A DNA stretch of 64,000 nt from Sediminibacterium sp. (lineage in GTDB: Bacteria > Bacteroidota > Bacteroidia > Chitinophagales > Chitinophagaceae). A model generated the notes under the pieces. It did no database searches. It was not told where the DNA came from and saw nothing but the letters and a program-made list of their open reading frames with translations. Both the position numbers and the translations under genes were made by a program. The stretch is from NCBI GenBank assembly GCA_016786865.1, contig JAEUVE010000003.1, positions 1-64,000 on the forward strand, read 5' to 3'. This document shows, one piece after another, positions 44,201-54,066 of this stretch. The stretch's first letter is position 1. Each line of letters begins with the position of its first letter.

Positions 44201-47200
44201 TTCGGAAGATGGTACCCACATTCACCCCTGCATTGTTGCGCAGCAATTTCAGGTCGATCAGTTCACGCAAACTGAAATCGAGGTTGTTTTCAACTGGCCA
44301 TACCCTCGCTTCCTGTCCTTTTGGGTAATTACCGGGCGGCGTTACTTTCAGCGGAATTTTAATTTCATAATAGTTGTTCAGGAAATCCTGTCCTATTCGG
44401 ACCACCGCCTGAATTTCGTTGTCTGTAATCGGACGCTGACCTGTTACAGACTCTGCGTGCAGGTACATCGACAACTTTGCATAACGCCGCATATCCAGGT
44501 TCAGTGTTTTGAAAATACCTCTTGCTTCGCTGGTGGGCAAATTGTTTACCCGAAGACTGATGGCCTGTTCATTTTGTTGCAGGTTTACGCCATTGTTGCT
44601 CAGTAGTTGCACACGTTCCACATCGGGCGGCATGATGTAGTTCACCGGCTGTCTGCTGCTGTTTTCTTCCAGGTTCACTGCAAGTGTATTGAAGCTGATG
44701 CCACCCGCATTGTTAATGGGCGTGTAAGCGCCTGTTGTATCGAGGTTGTAAGTAAACTGTCTCCACTGGTTGCGCACCAGGTCGAGGCGTGCCAGACGAA
44801 GTACCACAGAATCTTCAAAATCGGTCAGGTACAAGCGCGCAAAACGAATGGATTTAAAATCCGGAATATTGCCCACTTTCCTGGAGTATCCTTTAATGGG
44901 CACGCGGAAGAGGTACCAGTCTTCCGTACGCGTGGTACCATCGGCTGCATTCACGGTAACCCTTCGCTTGTCCGTTATATAAGGAGTAACGCCCACATCC
45001 ATTCCCGGACGAAGCTGCACTTCATATTCATAGTATGCTTCTGTTTCGTTAAGGGTGTTGTCTCTGTTCAGGTCTTCGTTATCGGGATACAGGGTGGCTG
45101 CAGAAGTAAACTGTCCGCCGGTAGTGGCTACAGGCGAGTTGCCCTGCGGATTGTTGAAATTTTTATAGCGGCCAAGAATACCGGTTCCCAATTGGTCGTA
45201 AGCACCATCACGGAACCACTTGTAATTGTCGTTGGAAGGATCGGAAAGGGCCTTCTGGTAAATGGCAGAACCCGTTCCAAAATTATTGGCCAGTCTTTGC
45301 AGTATATAGGCTTTTTTCCGCCGCTCCGCATCGTCGTCAATTCCATCAAAACCCACATCCTGGTATGGACGGTCGTTGGGATCATTGCTGAAAGCCTGTG
45401 TAATCTGAATCGGATTCACCGGTGTTTTACCCCAGGTATTGCTGCTGTCTACTGCGGCAGGAACATTGGGCGTATTCATTCCATTTTCGTAAAACCGCTT
45501 ACCGTCTTTCAACACATCTTCACTGATGTTACCAAAGTTGAGGTAGAGTTTACCGCCCTTGCTGTTGGGATTGGTTATAAAAGGATTCTGAATCCAGAAT
45601 TCCACAAACTCAATATTGTTGGTTTCAAAATCGGTTTGATCTATGGAACGCATGATACCTCCCCAGCGGGAAGCAGGATTGGAAAGTTTACCGGCAGCAT
45701 TTACCTGACCAACAGCCGTTTCAAAATTGTACGGACCTTTTTCCGTGGGGTAATAAGCCAGGTCGAATGTAGCCGTTTGTACATCGGTGATATTGGTGGT
45801 ACGTTGCGGAAACAACTCATTGGTAAATACCTGGCGAACCCGCGGATCACTCAGCTCTGCCAGGTTTCTGCGTAACGGGTTGCCTGCACTGTTTTTATCC
45901 TGCAGATTGGGTTCAATATTGTACCAGGCCAGTTTGGCTCTGTTCCTGTTGTAATCGATGCTATCGGTTAAAGTAGCTTCCGGAAAACGCGGATTGCCCT
46001 GTGGAGTAGAAGCCATGGTCCATGCCACAAAAGGGAAACGAAGATCAATCGTAGCCCTGGTACCTTCAAAGTCGTCGATGAAGATCAGCCCCTGATCGCC
46101 CTTGCCAATCTGCGATGGATGGCCCGGTTTCAGGATGGCGGCTTCTCCATAGGCATTGATAAAAGATTTTGCCTTGGTATCGTAAAAAGGCAACTTGTTG
46201 AGCAATCGGGTAAGACCGGGCAGTTCGGACTTATAACTGAAATCGAATCCGTACATGGTGTTGCGGATCGGATCATCGCCATAACCCATCTTGGTAAAGA
46301 AAGGCCGCTCACCCAACCGGACCATGGTGGCACCCAGGCTCAGTTTTTTATTGGCCAGGTAATCTGCACGCAAACCGGTGAATCCGCGTTGCTGCATCCC
46401 GAAACCAATATTGTTTTCGAAGGAAACTTTTACGGGCACATTGGAGCTTAAGATTCCCTGGTTAATAATTTTAACCGTACCCAGATTATAATCAACAATA
46501 TAATCGCTTCCTTCACGCAACACCTGTCCGCCGGCAGTTACAGAAACAGAGCCCTGCGGAATATTAAACGTGTTGAGGTAAATTTCCGAACCACCGCTGC
46601 TACCCTTTACCTGGCCCTGCATTACAAACCGGTTGAGATTGGCATAGGTCTGAGCGATCGCTTTAATGGAATCGTACAATTGATAGTACACATATTTTCG
46701 TTTCACCGCAGCAGGCTGACCTGCAAATGCCAGGGTATCCAGGTCGCGACCAAAGGGCTCCAGTACCGGAAATACCACACGGCCCATCTGCGGCAAAATC
46801 GTAAATCCATCCACATAGTCGAATACCCCATCGGGCTGCGGATCGTTCCGGTTGTTCAGGCGATCGAGGTTCAGTATCCGCAACAGGGGCTGACCATCTA
46901 CAGCAGGAGATGATTCTGGCAGATAGCGTTTTAATCCGCCACCGGGTTCTTCGTACAACACATTTAACTGAAAATCCTCGCGCTGAATACCGCCAAACAG
47001 ATCGAGTGAGTAAACGTTTTTCATCATGAGCCCCCAGAGCGGCAATTCGGTTCGCTGCGAAGTGGCCTTCAGCAATTTGAGGAACAATACTTTTTGTACG
47101 CCCCTGGTAGAGTCGAGCGCTATATCCTGCGAGAACTCACCCACCTGAAACACCCTGCCGTTGTAGGTATACTGATAGGCAATTGCCAGTACTTCATCGG

Positions 47201-48527
47201 ATTGAAGTTGTGTATTCACAGAAATAAATCCGGCCTGCGGATTAAAATAATATTCGTTGGGACTGAGTTTTCTTGCGAAGGTTTTTTCATAATCGTCTAC
47301 CGGCCGCAGTCCTTTGTTCAGTAATACGGTATTCACCAGCGAAGGATTCCGCGCATTGGGATCGTTTACGAGTGAGTTAAACAAACTGTTTGCACCGTTC
47401 GCAGGCAATGGATTGGAACTAAGCGACTGAATAGCCGGATTGTAAGGCTGCGCTTCGCCCAGGTCCATGAAACCAACAATATCACGGGCATCGGTAGTTG
47501 CACCGGTTCGGTTGGTTACCCAAACCTCTACCCGCTGCACCTGAACCTGCGAATTCACCACCGGCAGGCTGCGCATGGTTTTATTGAAATTGGCGCGGAA
47601 ATAATTGCTCATCAAAAAGTGACGGTTCTCTTCGTAATCGTCTATTTTTTTTGAGAAGGTTTGTGAAGCTGCTCCCCCCTGCAGATTTACGCTTTGTCTG
47701 GAACTGCGCTGGTTGGCAATGGCCGCTGTTACAAATAATTTACCAAACTGCAATTCTGTTTTAACGCCAAACAGGTTTTGTGCACTGGTGATCAGGGTTC
47801 CCTTCGATTGAAAAGAAATATTACCCGCTTCAATACGCTTGATGATTTCATCGTCCATGCCCCGGTAATCCAGTTTCAGCTGGTTATCGAATCCGAGATT
47901 GGAAAGTGTATTATAATTGATCGGAAATTTGAGTTTGTCTCCAATATTCGCATTCAGGTTCAGGTTGGCATTCATATCGAAGTCGAAGCCACCATTTCTT
48001 CTGGCACGTTCGGGCAGCGTGGGGTTCTTGATGTTCTGCCCCTGGTAACCTGCCATAATATTCACTTCACCGCTTGGACGAATGTCTACTTTCAGGTTAC
48101 TACCGCTCATACCAAAAATGCGGTCGAACAGTTTATCGTATACCCGCATCGGCGGACGAGCCGTTTTCATGTTAAGCCGGGTGAGTGCATCCGCTCTTTT
48201 TTTAAAATAATCTGCTTCTGCGTTTTTATTCTGAATCTTCAGGTATTCATCAAAGGAAAGCACAGAGGGCTTTCGGTAGTTGAGCGAACCTATTTTTTCC
48301 CTGATGAAATAAGATTTGGTTTTGGGATCGTATTCAACAGACCTTTTAATGAAGCCGGTATCGCTGAGATTAAACGGATTATTGCTTTTTACCGAAAACG
48401 GATCTCCCCTCCTGTCGCTGATGGGAAAGCGCAGGGAGTCTTTTTGCAGGGAATCTTTCTGTTGCGCCGGTAGCGCGGTACAGAGCAGCCATGCATAAGC
48501 AGTTAGTAAAATACGGGAGGTCTTCAA
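41268..48527 (-). CDS. sprA: SprA, type IX secretion outer-membrane translocon
   Basis: A 2419-residue outer-membrane protein, the size expected for SprA/Sov, the very large single-chain beta barrel through which type IX secretion substrates cross the outer membrane; in gliding species it is also needed for motility. The N-terminal 21 residues are a signal peptide ending near LPAQQ. The body is rich in alternating strands and contains conserved blocks such as FDFDMNANLNLNANIGDKLKF, IFIDDFEGTRATIDLRFP and LDVSVRDVSISNSRLDQSN, and it ends in a strand (VNVRISLAQ). Long antisense frames inside it are shadows. It follows ruvA by 39 bp on the same strand, a usual Bacteroidota order. Confidence 0.96.
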   Translation of the reverse strand: MKTSRILLTAYAWLLCTALPAQQKDSLQKDSLRFPISDRRGDPFSVKSNNPFNLSDTGFIKRSVEYDPKTKSYFIREKIGSLNYRKPSVLSFDEYLKIQNKNAEADYFKKRADALTRLNMKTARPPMRVYDKLFDRIFGMSGSNLKVDIRPSGEVNIMAGYQGQNIKNPTLPERARRNGGFDFDMNANLNLNANIGDKLKFPINYNTLSNLGFDNQLKLDYRGMDDEIIKRIEAGNISFQSKGTLITSAQNLFGVKTELQFGKLFVTAAIANQRSSRQSVNLQGGAASQTFSKKIDDYEENRHFLMSNYFRANFNKTMRSLPVVNSQVQVQRVEVWVTNRTGATTDARDIVGFMDLGEAQPYNPAIQSLSSNPLPANGANSLFNSLVNDPNARNPSLVNTVLLNKGLRPVDDYEKTFARKLSPNEYYFNPQAGFISVNTQLQSDEVLAIAYQYTYNGRVFQVGEFSQDIALDSTRGVQKVLFLKLLKATSQRTELPLWGLMMKNVYSLDLFGGIQREDFQLNVLYEEPGGGLKRYLPESSPAVDGQPLLRILNLDRLNNRNDPQPDGVFDYVDGFTILPQMGRVVFPVLEPFGRDLDTLAFAGQPAAVKRKYVYYQLYDSIKAIAQTYANLNRFVMQGQVKGSSGGSEIYLNTFNIPQGSVSVTAGGQVLREGSDYIVDYNLGTVKIINQGILSSNVPVKVSFENNIGFGMQQRGFTGLRADYLANKKLSLGATMVRLGERPFFTKMGYGDDPIRNTMYGFDFSYKSELPGLTRLLNKLPFYDTKAKSFINAYGEAAILKPGHPSQIGKGDQGLIFIDDFEGTRATIDLRFPFVAWTMASTPQGNPRFPEATLTDSIDYNRNRAKLAWYNIEPNLQDKNSAGNPLRRNLAELSDPRVRQVFTNELFPQRTTNITDVQTATFDLAYYPTEKGPYNFETAVGQVNAAGKLSNPASRWGGIMRSIDQTDFETNNIEFVEFWIQNPFITNPNSKGGKLYLNFGNISEDVLKDGKRFYENGMNTPNVPAAVDSSNTWGKTPVNPIQITQAFSNDPNDRPYQDVGFDGIDDDAERRKKAYILQRLANNFGTGSAIYQKALSDPSNDNYKWFRDGAYDQLGTGILGRYKNFNNPQGNSPVATTGGQFTSAATLYPDNEDLNRDNTLNETEAYYEYEVQLRPGMDVGVTPYITDKRRVTVNAADGTTRTEDWYLFRVPIKGYSRKVGNIPDFKSIRFARLYLTDFEDSVVLRLARLDLVRNQWRQFTYNLDTTGAYTPINNAGGISFNTLAVNLEENSSRQPVNYIMPPDVERVQLLSNNGVNLQQNEQAISLRVNNLPTSEARGIFKTLNLDMRRYAKLSMYLHAESVTGQRPITDNEIQAVVRIGQDFLNNYYEIKIPLKVTPPGNYPKGQEARVWPVENNLDFSLRELIDLKLLRNNAGVNVGTIFRRQIGNKTFSIMGNPNLGEVRGILVAVENPVKNDHAISTEVWLNELRLSGIDERGGWAALGRVDMVLADLGTLTVSANKYTQGFGTIEQRANERAKDNLTQFDIAANIDAGKLVPKKARLSVPIYASINRSVRTPEFDPYDKDVLYAEKRDKSPEAVRDSIRRAAVDQTTIKTINFTNVRILPGTGKPGLLRLSNFDFSYAFSQTEQSSPVIQQNRVVRQRGGLGYTFVGQNNFIEPFKKLIKGRSPWLAFIRDANINLRPSFLNFRADINRQFAEFVPRIVSSYSNKVDRVDTTYDKYFTFDRFYNMRWDLTRSLNADFNATNNARIDEPFGRIDTKEKRDIVRNNFWKGGRNTLYQQKALLNYNLPLNKFPFADWITARYSYGTSYNWVGASRIAVNLGNTIENSQENIFTAQFSFANLYAKSKLLRALDNIPAPRPKNAPANLPNTLSSSLPSKEEVLRDLTGKARIDALKKWRQQRRDFRIADRLSRANQMPEFGGATRVAGKFLTMVRNITLNYSENYRSRLPGYMDSTRFIGQNFKTMAPGLDYVFGKQPDKNWIDQKIAKGLLTKDSTFNFLFRQSFEQRLNITAQLEPIRELIIDLNIDKSFTKDYSALIKDTTGTGNNFGQLNPLFNGGFSVSYIAFNTLFGKQNPNEISATFRQFQDNRIIVSQRVAAANPYWQALPDNQKFTADGFAKGYGRYAQDVLVPAFIAAYTGKDPNNVSLIKEAGSNISANPFRGIIPRPNWRVTYTGLSKIPALSSLFTNITLTHGYNGQLSMNSFNSALLYQDPFRLSAPGFIDSTSGNFIPFFLIPNVSIAERFEPLIKVDVTTNTQFNFNFEYRKSRQLSMSLVDYQLSESRSTEWIVGVNWRKRGFNLPFKLPGGRGKKLVNDLNLKLDVSVRDVSISNSRLDQSNAYGTGGQKEITLQPAIDYVLNNRINIKFFFDQRRVTPYISTSAPIVNTRAGVNVRISLAQ

Positions 48528-48566
48528 AAAAAAATCCGCTTGGTTAAGTAGAGCTGTATCCGATCG

Positions 48567-49154
48567 CTATAAATTTTTAAGTGCTTGCTTAATAATATCT
48601 TCCAGAGAATCATTTCCGGGGGCAGCCTTCATCACTTTCTTTACCGCCTGTTCTGCCATGACCCGGCCAATTCCCAATGAAATTAAGGCATTAACTGCAT
48701 CCGTGTCTGTTTGGGAAGCAGCAAATCCGGGAAGATAACTTTCTTCCAGACTTTGTTTACCCAGTTTATCCCTCAGCTCCACAATCAGCCGTTCGGCAGA
48801 TTTCCTGCCTATCCCTTTGATACTTTCCAGTTGCCTGGTGTTGCCTTGCACAATGGCCCTTGTAATTTCCTCCGGTTTCATTCCGGAAAGCATCATCCTG
48901 GCCGTGGAAGCGCCTACCCCCGAAACACTGATCAGTTGCAGGAAAAGTTCTTTTTCGGCCATATCTGCAAAACCAAATAAGCTGTGTGCATTTTCGGTGA
49001 TGTGCAAATAGGTAAAGAGCTGACCGCTGTCTTTTTGACTGATGGCAGAATAGGTGTTCAGGCTGATATTCAACTCATAACCAACGCCATTTACGTCTAC
49101 AACCACGCGGGCGGGCGTCTTAATGGCAAAATGACCTTTTACAAAAGCTATCAT
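48567..49154 (-). CDS. ruvA: Holliday junction branch-migration protein RuvA
   Basis: A 195-residue RuvA, which tetramerises on four-way junctions and loads the RuvB motor. Domain I (1 to about 65) is an OB fold with ARVVVDVNGVGYEL. Domain II contains two helix-hairpin-helix motifs (LISVSGVGASTARMML and LESIKGIGRKSAERLI). Domain III is the flexible RuvB-binding three-helix end (ALISLGIGRVMAEQAVKKV). Normal length. Upstream of sprA on the same strand. Confidence 0.96.
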   Translation of the reverse strand: MIAFVKGHFAIKTPARVVVDVNGVGYELNISLNTYSAISQKDSGQLFTYLHITENAHSLFGFADMAEKELFLQLISVSGVGASTARMMLSGMKPEEITRAIVQGNTRQLESIKGIGRKSAERLIVELRDKLGKQSLEESYLPGFAASQTDTDAVNALISLGIGRVMAEQAVKKVMKAAPGNDSLEDIIKQALKNL

Positions 49155-49192
49155 AAATGGGGTGAAATTACTAAAAAGAAAGCAATTAGCTG

Positions 49193-49200
49193 TACCTTTA
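49193..49200 (+). promoter_or_regulatory. Possible fabH -7 promoter element
   Basis: TACCTTTA, one mismatch from TAnnTTTG, 55 bp before the fabH start, in the divergent ruvA-fabH gap. Confidence 0.35.
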
Positions 49201-49254
49201 AAGTTTTATGTAAGGACAGTAAGAAACTAAACCCCTTATTTAAGCAATCGTTTC

Positions 49255-50244
49255 ATGAGTAAATTATCAGCAGCAATCACCGCGGTAGGCGGTTATGTTC
49301 CGGAAACAAAACTGACCAATTTTGATCTGGAGAAAATGGTGGATACGAACGACGAGTGGATTCGTACAAGAACAGGTATAGAGGAAAGAAGGATTTTAAA
49401 GGAGCCCGGACTGGGAAGCAGTGATATGGCGGTACCGGCAGTACTGGAAATACTTCGTAAAAAAAATATGGATCCCAAAGAGATCGACTGTTTGATCTGC
49501 GCAACAGTTACCCCCGACATGGTATTTCCGGCAACAGCCAATATTATCTGCGATAAAATCGGCGCCACCAATGCCTGGGGCTACGACATGAGTGCAGCCT
49601 GCAGTGGTTTTCTGTTTGCATTAACCACGGGGGCCATGTATATAGAAAGCGGCCGTTATAAAAATGTAGTGGTCGTGGGTGTAGACAAAATGAGCGCCAT
49701 CATCGATTATACCGACCGGGCTACCTGTATCATTTTTGGAGACGGAGCAGGCGCTGTACTGCTACAGCCAACCACCGAAGATGCCGGAATCAAAGACAGC
49801 ATTCTTAAAACAGACGGCAGTGGAAGACAATACCTGCACATGAAGGCGGGAGGTTCTGTAAAACCGGCCACGGTAGAAACCGTACTGGCCAAAGAGCACT
49901 ATGCCTACCAGGAAGGACAGGCTGTGTTCAAATTTGCCGTAAAAGGCATGGCCGACGTAAGTGCCGAATTGCTGGAGCGCAACAACCTTACCGGAGAAGA
50001 CATTGCCTGGCTGGTACCCCACCAGGCCAACCTGCGCATCATCGATGCAACGGCCAACCGCATGGGGCTTCCAAAGGAAAAAGTCATGATTAATATTCAG
50101 AAATTCGGAAACACAACAGCGGCAACCATTCCGCTTTGTTTGTGGGAGTGGGAAAAGCAACTGAAGAAAGGAGACAATATAGTACTTGCTGCATTTGGCG
50201 GCGGATTTACCTGGGGAGCTACCTGGGTAAAATGGGCATATTAA
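49255..50244 (+). CDS. fabH: 3-oxoacyl-ACP synthase III (FabH)
   Basis: A 329-residue KAS III that condenses acetyl-CoA or a branched starter with malonyl-ACP to begin fatty-acid synthesis. The catalytic triad is intact: Cys116 (MSAACSGF), His256 ([10 protein letters not shown]) and Asn286 (FGNTTAA). The GDGAGAVLL loop is present. The length is normal. Followed 10 bp later by a trans-sulfuration enzyme gene. FabD is encoded separately at 53126-54022. Confidence 0.95.
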   Translation: MSKLSAAITAVGGYVPETKLTNFDLEKMVDTNDEWIRTRTGIEERRILKEPGLGSSDMAVPAVLEILRKKNMDPKEIDCLICATVTPDMVFPATANIICDKIGATNAWGYDMSAACSGFLFALTTGAMYIESGRYKNVVVVGVDKMSAIIDYTDRATCIIFGDGAGAVLLQPTTEDAGIKDSILKTDGSGRQYLHMKAGGSVKPATVETVLAKEHYAYQEGQAVFKFAVKGMADVSAELLERNNLTGEDIAWLVPHQANLRIIDATANRMGLPKEKVMINIQKFGNTTAATIPLCLWEWEKQLKKGDNIVLAAFGGGFTWGATWVKWAY

Positions 50245-50254
50245 AACCTGCAAC

Positions 50255-51469
50255 ATGAAAAATAAACTCACTGGCATCGGATCGGTGGCTATCCATGCAT
50301 CTGGCCACAACAATGCAGATCATGCACATCTTACGCCCGTGTATGCCAGTTCAACCTTTACGTTTGATACTGCAGAAGAAGGGAGTGAACGTTTTGCAGG
50401 AAAGGATAAAACCAAAATCTACAGCCGCTGGGGCAATCCGAGTTTTGCCACCGCGGAAGAAACCATTGCCGCGCTGGAAACATTCGGATTACAGGATGAA
50501 GCAGGCAATCCCCTGCAAGTAAAAGCCCTGTTGCATTCCAGTGGGCAAGCTGCGCTAAGCACCCTGTTTCTGGGAACCCTGCGCGCAGGAGATGCCGTAC
50601 TCACGCATCATGCACTTTATGGTGGTTCACACGAACTTTTACAAAAAGTACTGGGCGGAGCTTCTGTGGAAACCGTGATGATGGACCTGGACGATCCGGA
50701 AAAAATTGAAGCAGTATTAAAAGAAAACGGGCACATCAAACTGGTGCACATAGAAACACCAGGTAACCCCACCCTGCGTTGTGTAGACATTGCCATGGTA
50801 AGCGCCATTGCCAAAAAATACAATGTACTGGTATCGGTAGACAATACAGCAGCAACACCGTATCTGCAACAACCCTTTAAATACGGAGCAGATTTTGTAA
50901 TGCATTCCACTACCAAATTCCTCAACGGACATGGCACCGCCATTGGAGGTGTATTGTTGGGGAAGGACCTGGAACGAATGAACGGGCCGATTTGGAAATG
51001 GCATGTATTACTGGGTGGTAACAGCAATCCCTTTGATGCATTTCTGTTAACACAGGGAATGAAAACACTGGAGCTGCGCATGGAACGGCATTGCGCCAAT
51101 GCAATGGAAGTGGCGGGATTCCTGCAACAGCACCCTGCAGTTGCCAAAGTAAATTACAGCGGGCTACCCTCCCATCCCGACCATGCCATTGCCATGAAAC
51201 AGATGCGGCATGCAGGCGCCCTGATGAGTTTTGAACTCAAGGGCGGACTGGAAGCAGGCAGCCGGTTCATCAACCGTTTACAGATGTGCGTGCGCGCCAT
51301 TTCTTTTGGCACACCGGATACGCTGTTGTCTCATCCGGCAAGTATGAGTCATATGGGCATTCCGAGAGAAGAAAGACTGAAGTCCGGTATTTCAGACGGA
51401 CTAATCCGCATGAGTGTGGGCATTGAAAATATAGAAGACATTATTAACGATTTGAACCAGGCATTATGA
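50255..51469 (+). CDS. PLP-dependent trans-sulfuration enzyme
   Basis: A 404-residue Cys/Met-metabolism PLP enzyme of the cystathionine gamma-synthase / methionine gamma-lyase / O-acetylhomoserine sulfhydrylase family. The PLP lysine is Lys221 in MHSTTKFLNGH. The phosphate-binding region HSSGQAAL and the aspartate in VSVDNTAATPYLQQP are present. The exact reaction cannot be separated on motifs alone. It overlaps the following GNAT gene by 4 bp (ATGA). Confidence 0.9.
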   Translation: MKNKLTGIGSVAIHASGHNNADHAHLTPVYASSTFTFDTAEEGSERFAGKDKTKIYSRWGNPSFATAEETIAALETFGLQDEAGNPLQVKALLHSSGQAALSTLFLGTLRAGDAVLTHHALYGGSHELLQKVLGGASVETVMMDLDDPEKIEAVLKENGHIKLVHIETPGNPTLRCVDIAMVSAIAKKYNVLVSVDNTAATPYLQQPFKYGADFVMHSTTKFLNGHGTAIGGVLLGKDLERMNGPIWKWHVLLGGNSNPFDAFLLTQGMKTLELRMERHCANAMEVAGFLQQHPAVAKVNYSGLPSHPDHAIAMKQMRHAGALMSFELKGGLEAGSRFINRLQMCVRAISFGTPDTLLSHPASMSHMGIPREERLKSGISDGLIRMSVGIENIEDIINDLNQAL

Positions 51470-51933
51470 GCATTCATATCCGAAGAGCAGAAAGAAAAGA
51501 CTGTGCCAGAATACTTGAACTGATACAGGAACTGGCTACCTACGAAAAAGCGCCGGACGAAGTAACCGTATCGTTGGAACATTTTGAAGAGAGCGGCTTT
51601 GGACCCAACCCCGTATGGTGGGCTTTTGTAGCAGAGGAAACCGATGAAAGCACCGGCACATCTGTTATACAGGCTTTTGCGTTGTACTATATCCGCTACA
51701 GTACCTGGAAAGGACAGCGTATGTACCTCGAGGATATTCTGGTAACCGAAAAAATGCGTGGCAAGCAAATTGGTCAGCAATTGTTCGACCGCCTGGTAGA
51801 AGAAGCAAAAGAAAAAAAACTGAATGGCATTGTATGGCAGGTGCTCGACTGGAACGAACCGGCCATTGGTTTTTATAAGAAAAACAATGCCAGCTTTGAT
51901 GCAGGCTGGATCAATTGCAGCATTCATTGTTAA
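51466..51933 (+). CDS. GNAT family N-acetyltransferase
   Basis: A 155-residue GCN5-type acetyltransferase. Motif A reads LEDILVTEKMRGKQIGQQLFD with the acetyl-CoA loop R-G-K-Q-I-G, and a C-terminal WQVLDWNEPAIGFYKKNNA is typical of the diamine/spermidine acetyltransferase-like branch (PF00583). The substrate is unknown; small amines are likely. Translationally coupled to the trans-sulfuration enzyme. Confidence 0.88.
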   Translation: MSIHIRRAERKDCARILELIQELATYEKAPDEVTVSLEHFEESGFGPNPVWWAFVAEETDESTGTSVIQAFALYYIRYSTWKGQRMYLEDILVTEKMRGKQIGQQLFDRLVEEAKEKKLNGIVWQVLDWNEPAIGFYKKNNASFDAGWINCSIHC

Positions 51934-51954
51934 GTGCTATTTCAACAAACGCAG

Positions 51955-53109
51955 ATGCGCCGATACCTGATTTTTGCCATACTGATCCTGGGCTTTTTTG
52001 CTTCCTGCAAAAAGGACTCCGGTACCATACCGGACAACAGGGGACTTGTGCTTACCAAACTGGCCACCGGAATCAACCTGAGTAACTGGTTCAATGATTA
52101 TTCCGACCCTGCACAGTTTGGCACCCGGTACAACAGCAATCATTTACAGCAAATTAAAAATGCAGGGTTCACCTATGTACGATTACCGGTAGGTCCATCC
52201 GTGATCAGCAATCCCTTCAACCTCTCTGCCATCAACAGCAACATCCTGGCACAGGTAGATCAGGCAGTCAGGAATATCATCGGAGCAGGGCTTACTGCAT
52301 CTATTGTATTGCATTCCAACTCAACTGCATTGGAAGTACAGCTGGCTACAGACCCAATCAGCAGGCTGGCCTTCCGGCAACTCTGGAAAAACCTGGCCAC
52401 TCATTTTAAACAGTACGATACCACACAGGTAGTCTTTGAAGTTTTCAACGAACCGCATATTGGAGCCACCCAGGGCGCAGCAGGCATCGATAAAAACTGG
52501 TGGGCACCGTTTCAGGAGCAGATTATCCAATCTATCCGCGAAACTGCCCCTGAACACTATATCATAGCAGGTGCGGAAAACTGGAACAACTGGTACGATC
52601 TTACCTTGCTCAAACCCTACAGTGCAAAGAACATCATTTACAATTTTCATTTTTACGATCCCTTTGCATTTACACACCAGGGGGCAGACTGGTCCGGGCC
52701 GCCATACGACCTGCTCCGACAAATACCTTATCCGGGAACACCCGAAAACATGGCTCCACTGGTAGCAGCCGCCACTACACAGGAAATGAAGTTTTTTCTT
52801 CAATGGTATGGCACACAGCGATACAATGCAGACTCTGTAAGGGATGCTATGAGAAAGGTTTACAACTGGAGTGTAACGCACCGGGTACCGGTGATCTGCA
52901 ATGAGTTTGGTGTATACAAACCCTATACTCCCGCTGACAGCAGACTGCGCTACCTGCAGGAGTTCAGGATGGCCATCGACCAATATCATTTTGGATGGGC
53001 CGTATGGGACTACGATGAAGGCTTTGGCATGGCCAGGTATCCCACGGCAATACGTACCGGTGTTCCCGAATGGGAAAGCGGCGTGTTACAGGCACTGGGG
53101 CTACAATAA
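51955..53109 (+). CDS. GH5-type glycoside hydrolase lipoprotein
   Basis: A 384-residue cellulase-family (GH5) enzyme. I start at the ATG at 51955, giving a signal peptide with lipobox FFASC, so the enzyme is surface- or periplasm-anchored. The frame extends upstream to 51934 only with a GTG. The acid/base Glu166 is in FEVFNEPHIG and the nucleophile Glu317 in VICNEFGVY. The barrel start GINLSNWFND and the WDYDEGFG end are also typical. It cleaves beta-glucans or mannans. It lies 21 bp after the GNAT gene. Confidence 0.9.
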   Translation: MRRYLIFAILILGFFASCKKDSGTIPDNRGLVLTKLATGINLSNWFNDYSDPAQFGTRYNSNHLQQIKNAGFTYVRLPVGPSVISNPFNLSAINSNILAQVDQAVRNIIGAGLTASIVLHSNSTALEVQLATDPISRLAFRQLWKNLATHFKQYDTTQVVFEVFNEPHIGATQGAAGIDKNWWAPFQEQIIQSIRETAPEHYIIAGAENWNNWYDLTLLKPYSAKNIIYNFHFYDPFAFTHQGADWSGPPYDLLRQIPYPGTPENMAPLVAAATTQEMKFFLQWYGTQRYNADSVRDAMRKVYNWSVTHRVPVICNEFGVYKPYTPADSRLRYLQEFRMAIDQYHFGWAVWDYDEGFGMARYPTAIRTGVPEWESGVLQALGLQ

Positions 53110-53125
53110 AGATTTCCGAAAAAAA

Positions 53126-54022
53126 TCAGCTGACACCTGAAGTGGTAACTGTTGCACCCGCAATTTTACCAATCAGTCCCTGCAATACTTTACCCGGACC
53201 ACATTCGGTAAACGTTGTAGCGCCATCTGCCACCATTGCCTGAACACATTGGGTCCATTTCACGGCGCCGGTTAACTGATCAATCAGGTTCTTTTTAATA
53301 GCAGCAGGATCACTCACAGCAGCCGCAACCACATTCTGGTATACCGGGCAGGAAGGCGTCTGAATAGCAACGGCTTCAATTGCAGCAGCCAGCTCTTCGC
53401 GGGCAGGAGCCATGAGTGGAGAATGGAATGCACCACCAACAGGCAATACCAATGCGCGTTTCGCACCGGCTTCCTTCATTCTGATGCAGGCCAGATCAAT
53501 TCCTTTAACGGAGCCACTGATCACCAGCTGACCAGGGCAGTTGTAGTTGGCAGCCACCACCACTTCGCCGGTTTCGGCCTGTATGGCTGCGCAGATTTCT
53601 TCTACTTTTTCGTCCGACAGGTTCAACACAGCGGCCATGGTAGAAGGATTCAGTTCACAGGCTTTCTGCATGGCTTTGGCACGGATGCTCACCAGCTTTA
53701 ACGCATCTTCGAACAACAGGGCGCCATTGGCTACCAGTGCAGAAAATTCTCCCAGGGAGTGGCCCGCCACCATTGCAGGAGCAGCATTTTCGATTGTTTT
53801 GAACGCAGCCACCGAATGCAGGAAAATTGCGGGCTGGGTTATATTGGTTTGTTTGAGTTCCTCATCCGTACCGGAGAACATGGTATCGCTGATGCGGAAA
53901 CCCAATATTTCATTTGCTTGTTCAAAGAGATCTTTAACAGCAGCGTTGGATTCGTAGAGATTTTTTCCCATGCCGGAAAACTGAGCGCCCTGGCCGGGAA
54001 AAACAAAAGCATGTTTACTCAT
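53126..54022 (-). CDS. fabD: Malonyl-CoA:ACP transacylase (FabD)
   Basis: A 298-residue FabD that moves malonyl from CoA to ACP. The start is the ATG at 54022 (MSKHAFVFPGQGAQ); the longer frame to 54196 lies inside folE. Catalytic Ser89 is in AGHSLGEFSAL and His200 in GGAFHSPLM, with the conserved Gln11 in PGQGAQ. Normal length. It lies 44 bp downstream of folE on the same strand. Confidence 0.95.
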   Translation of the reverse strand: MSKHAFVFPGQGAQFSGMGKNLYESNAAVKDLFEQANEILGFRISDTMFSGTDEELKQTNITQPAIFLHSVAAFKTIENAAPAMVAGHSLGEFSALVANGALLFEDALKLVSIRAKAMQKACELNPSTMAAVLNLSDEKVEEICAAIQAETGEVVVAANYNCPGQLVISGSVKGIDLACIRMKEAGAKRALVLPVGGAFHSPLMAPAREELAAAIEAVAIQTPSCPVYQNVVAAAVSDPAAIKKNLIDQLTGAVKWTQCVQAMVADGATTFTECGPGKVLQGLIGKIAGATVTTSGVS

Positions 54023-54066
54023 AAAAACAGGTTTAACGGAACAAAGTAAACACTTTCCCGCTTTCC

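Noticed and set aside
44607..45875. 422-codon frame antisense to sprA
   Set aside because: Long shadow frame caused by the codon usage of sprA; no motif or start context.
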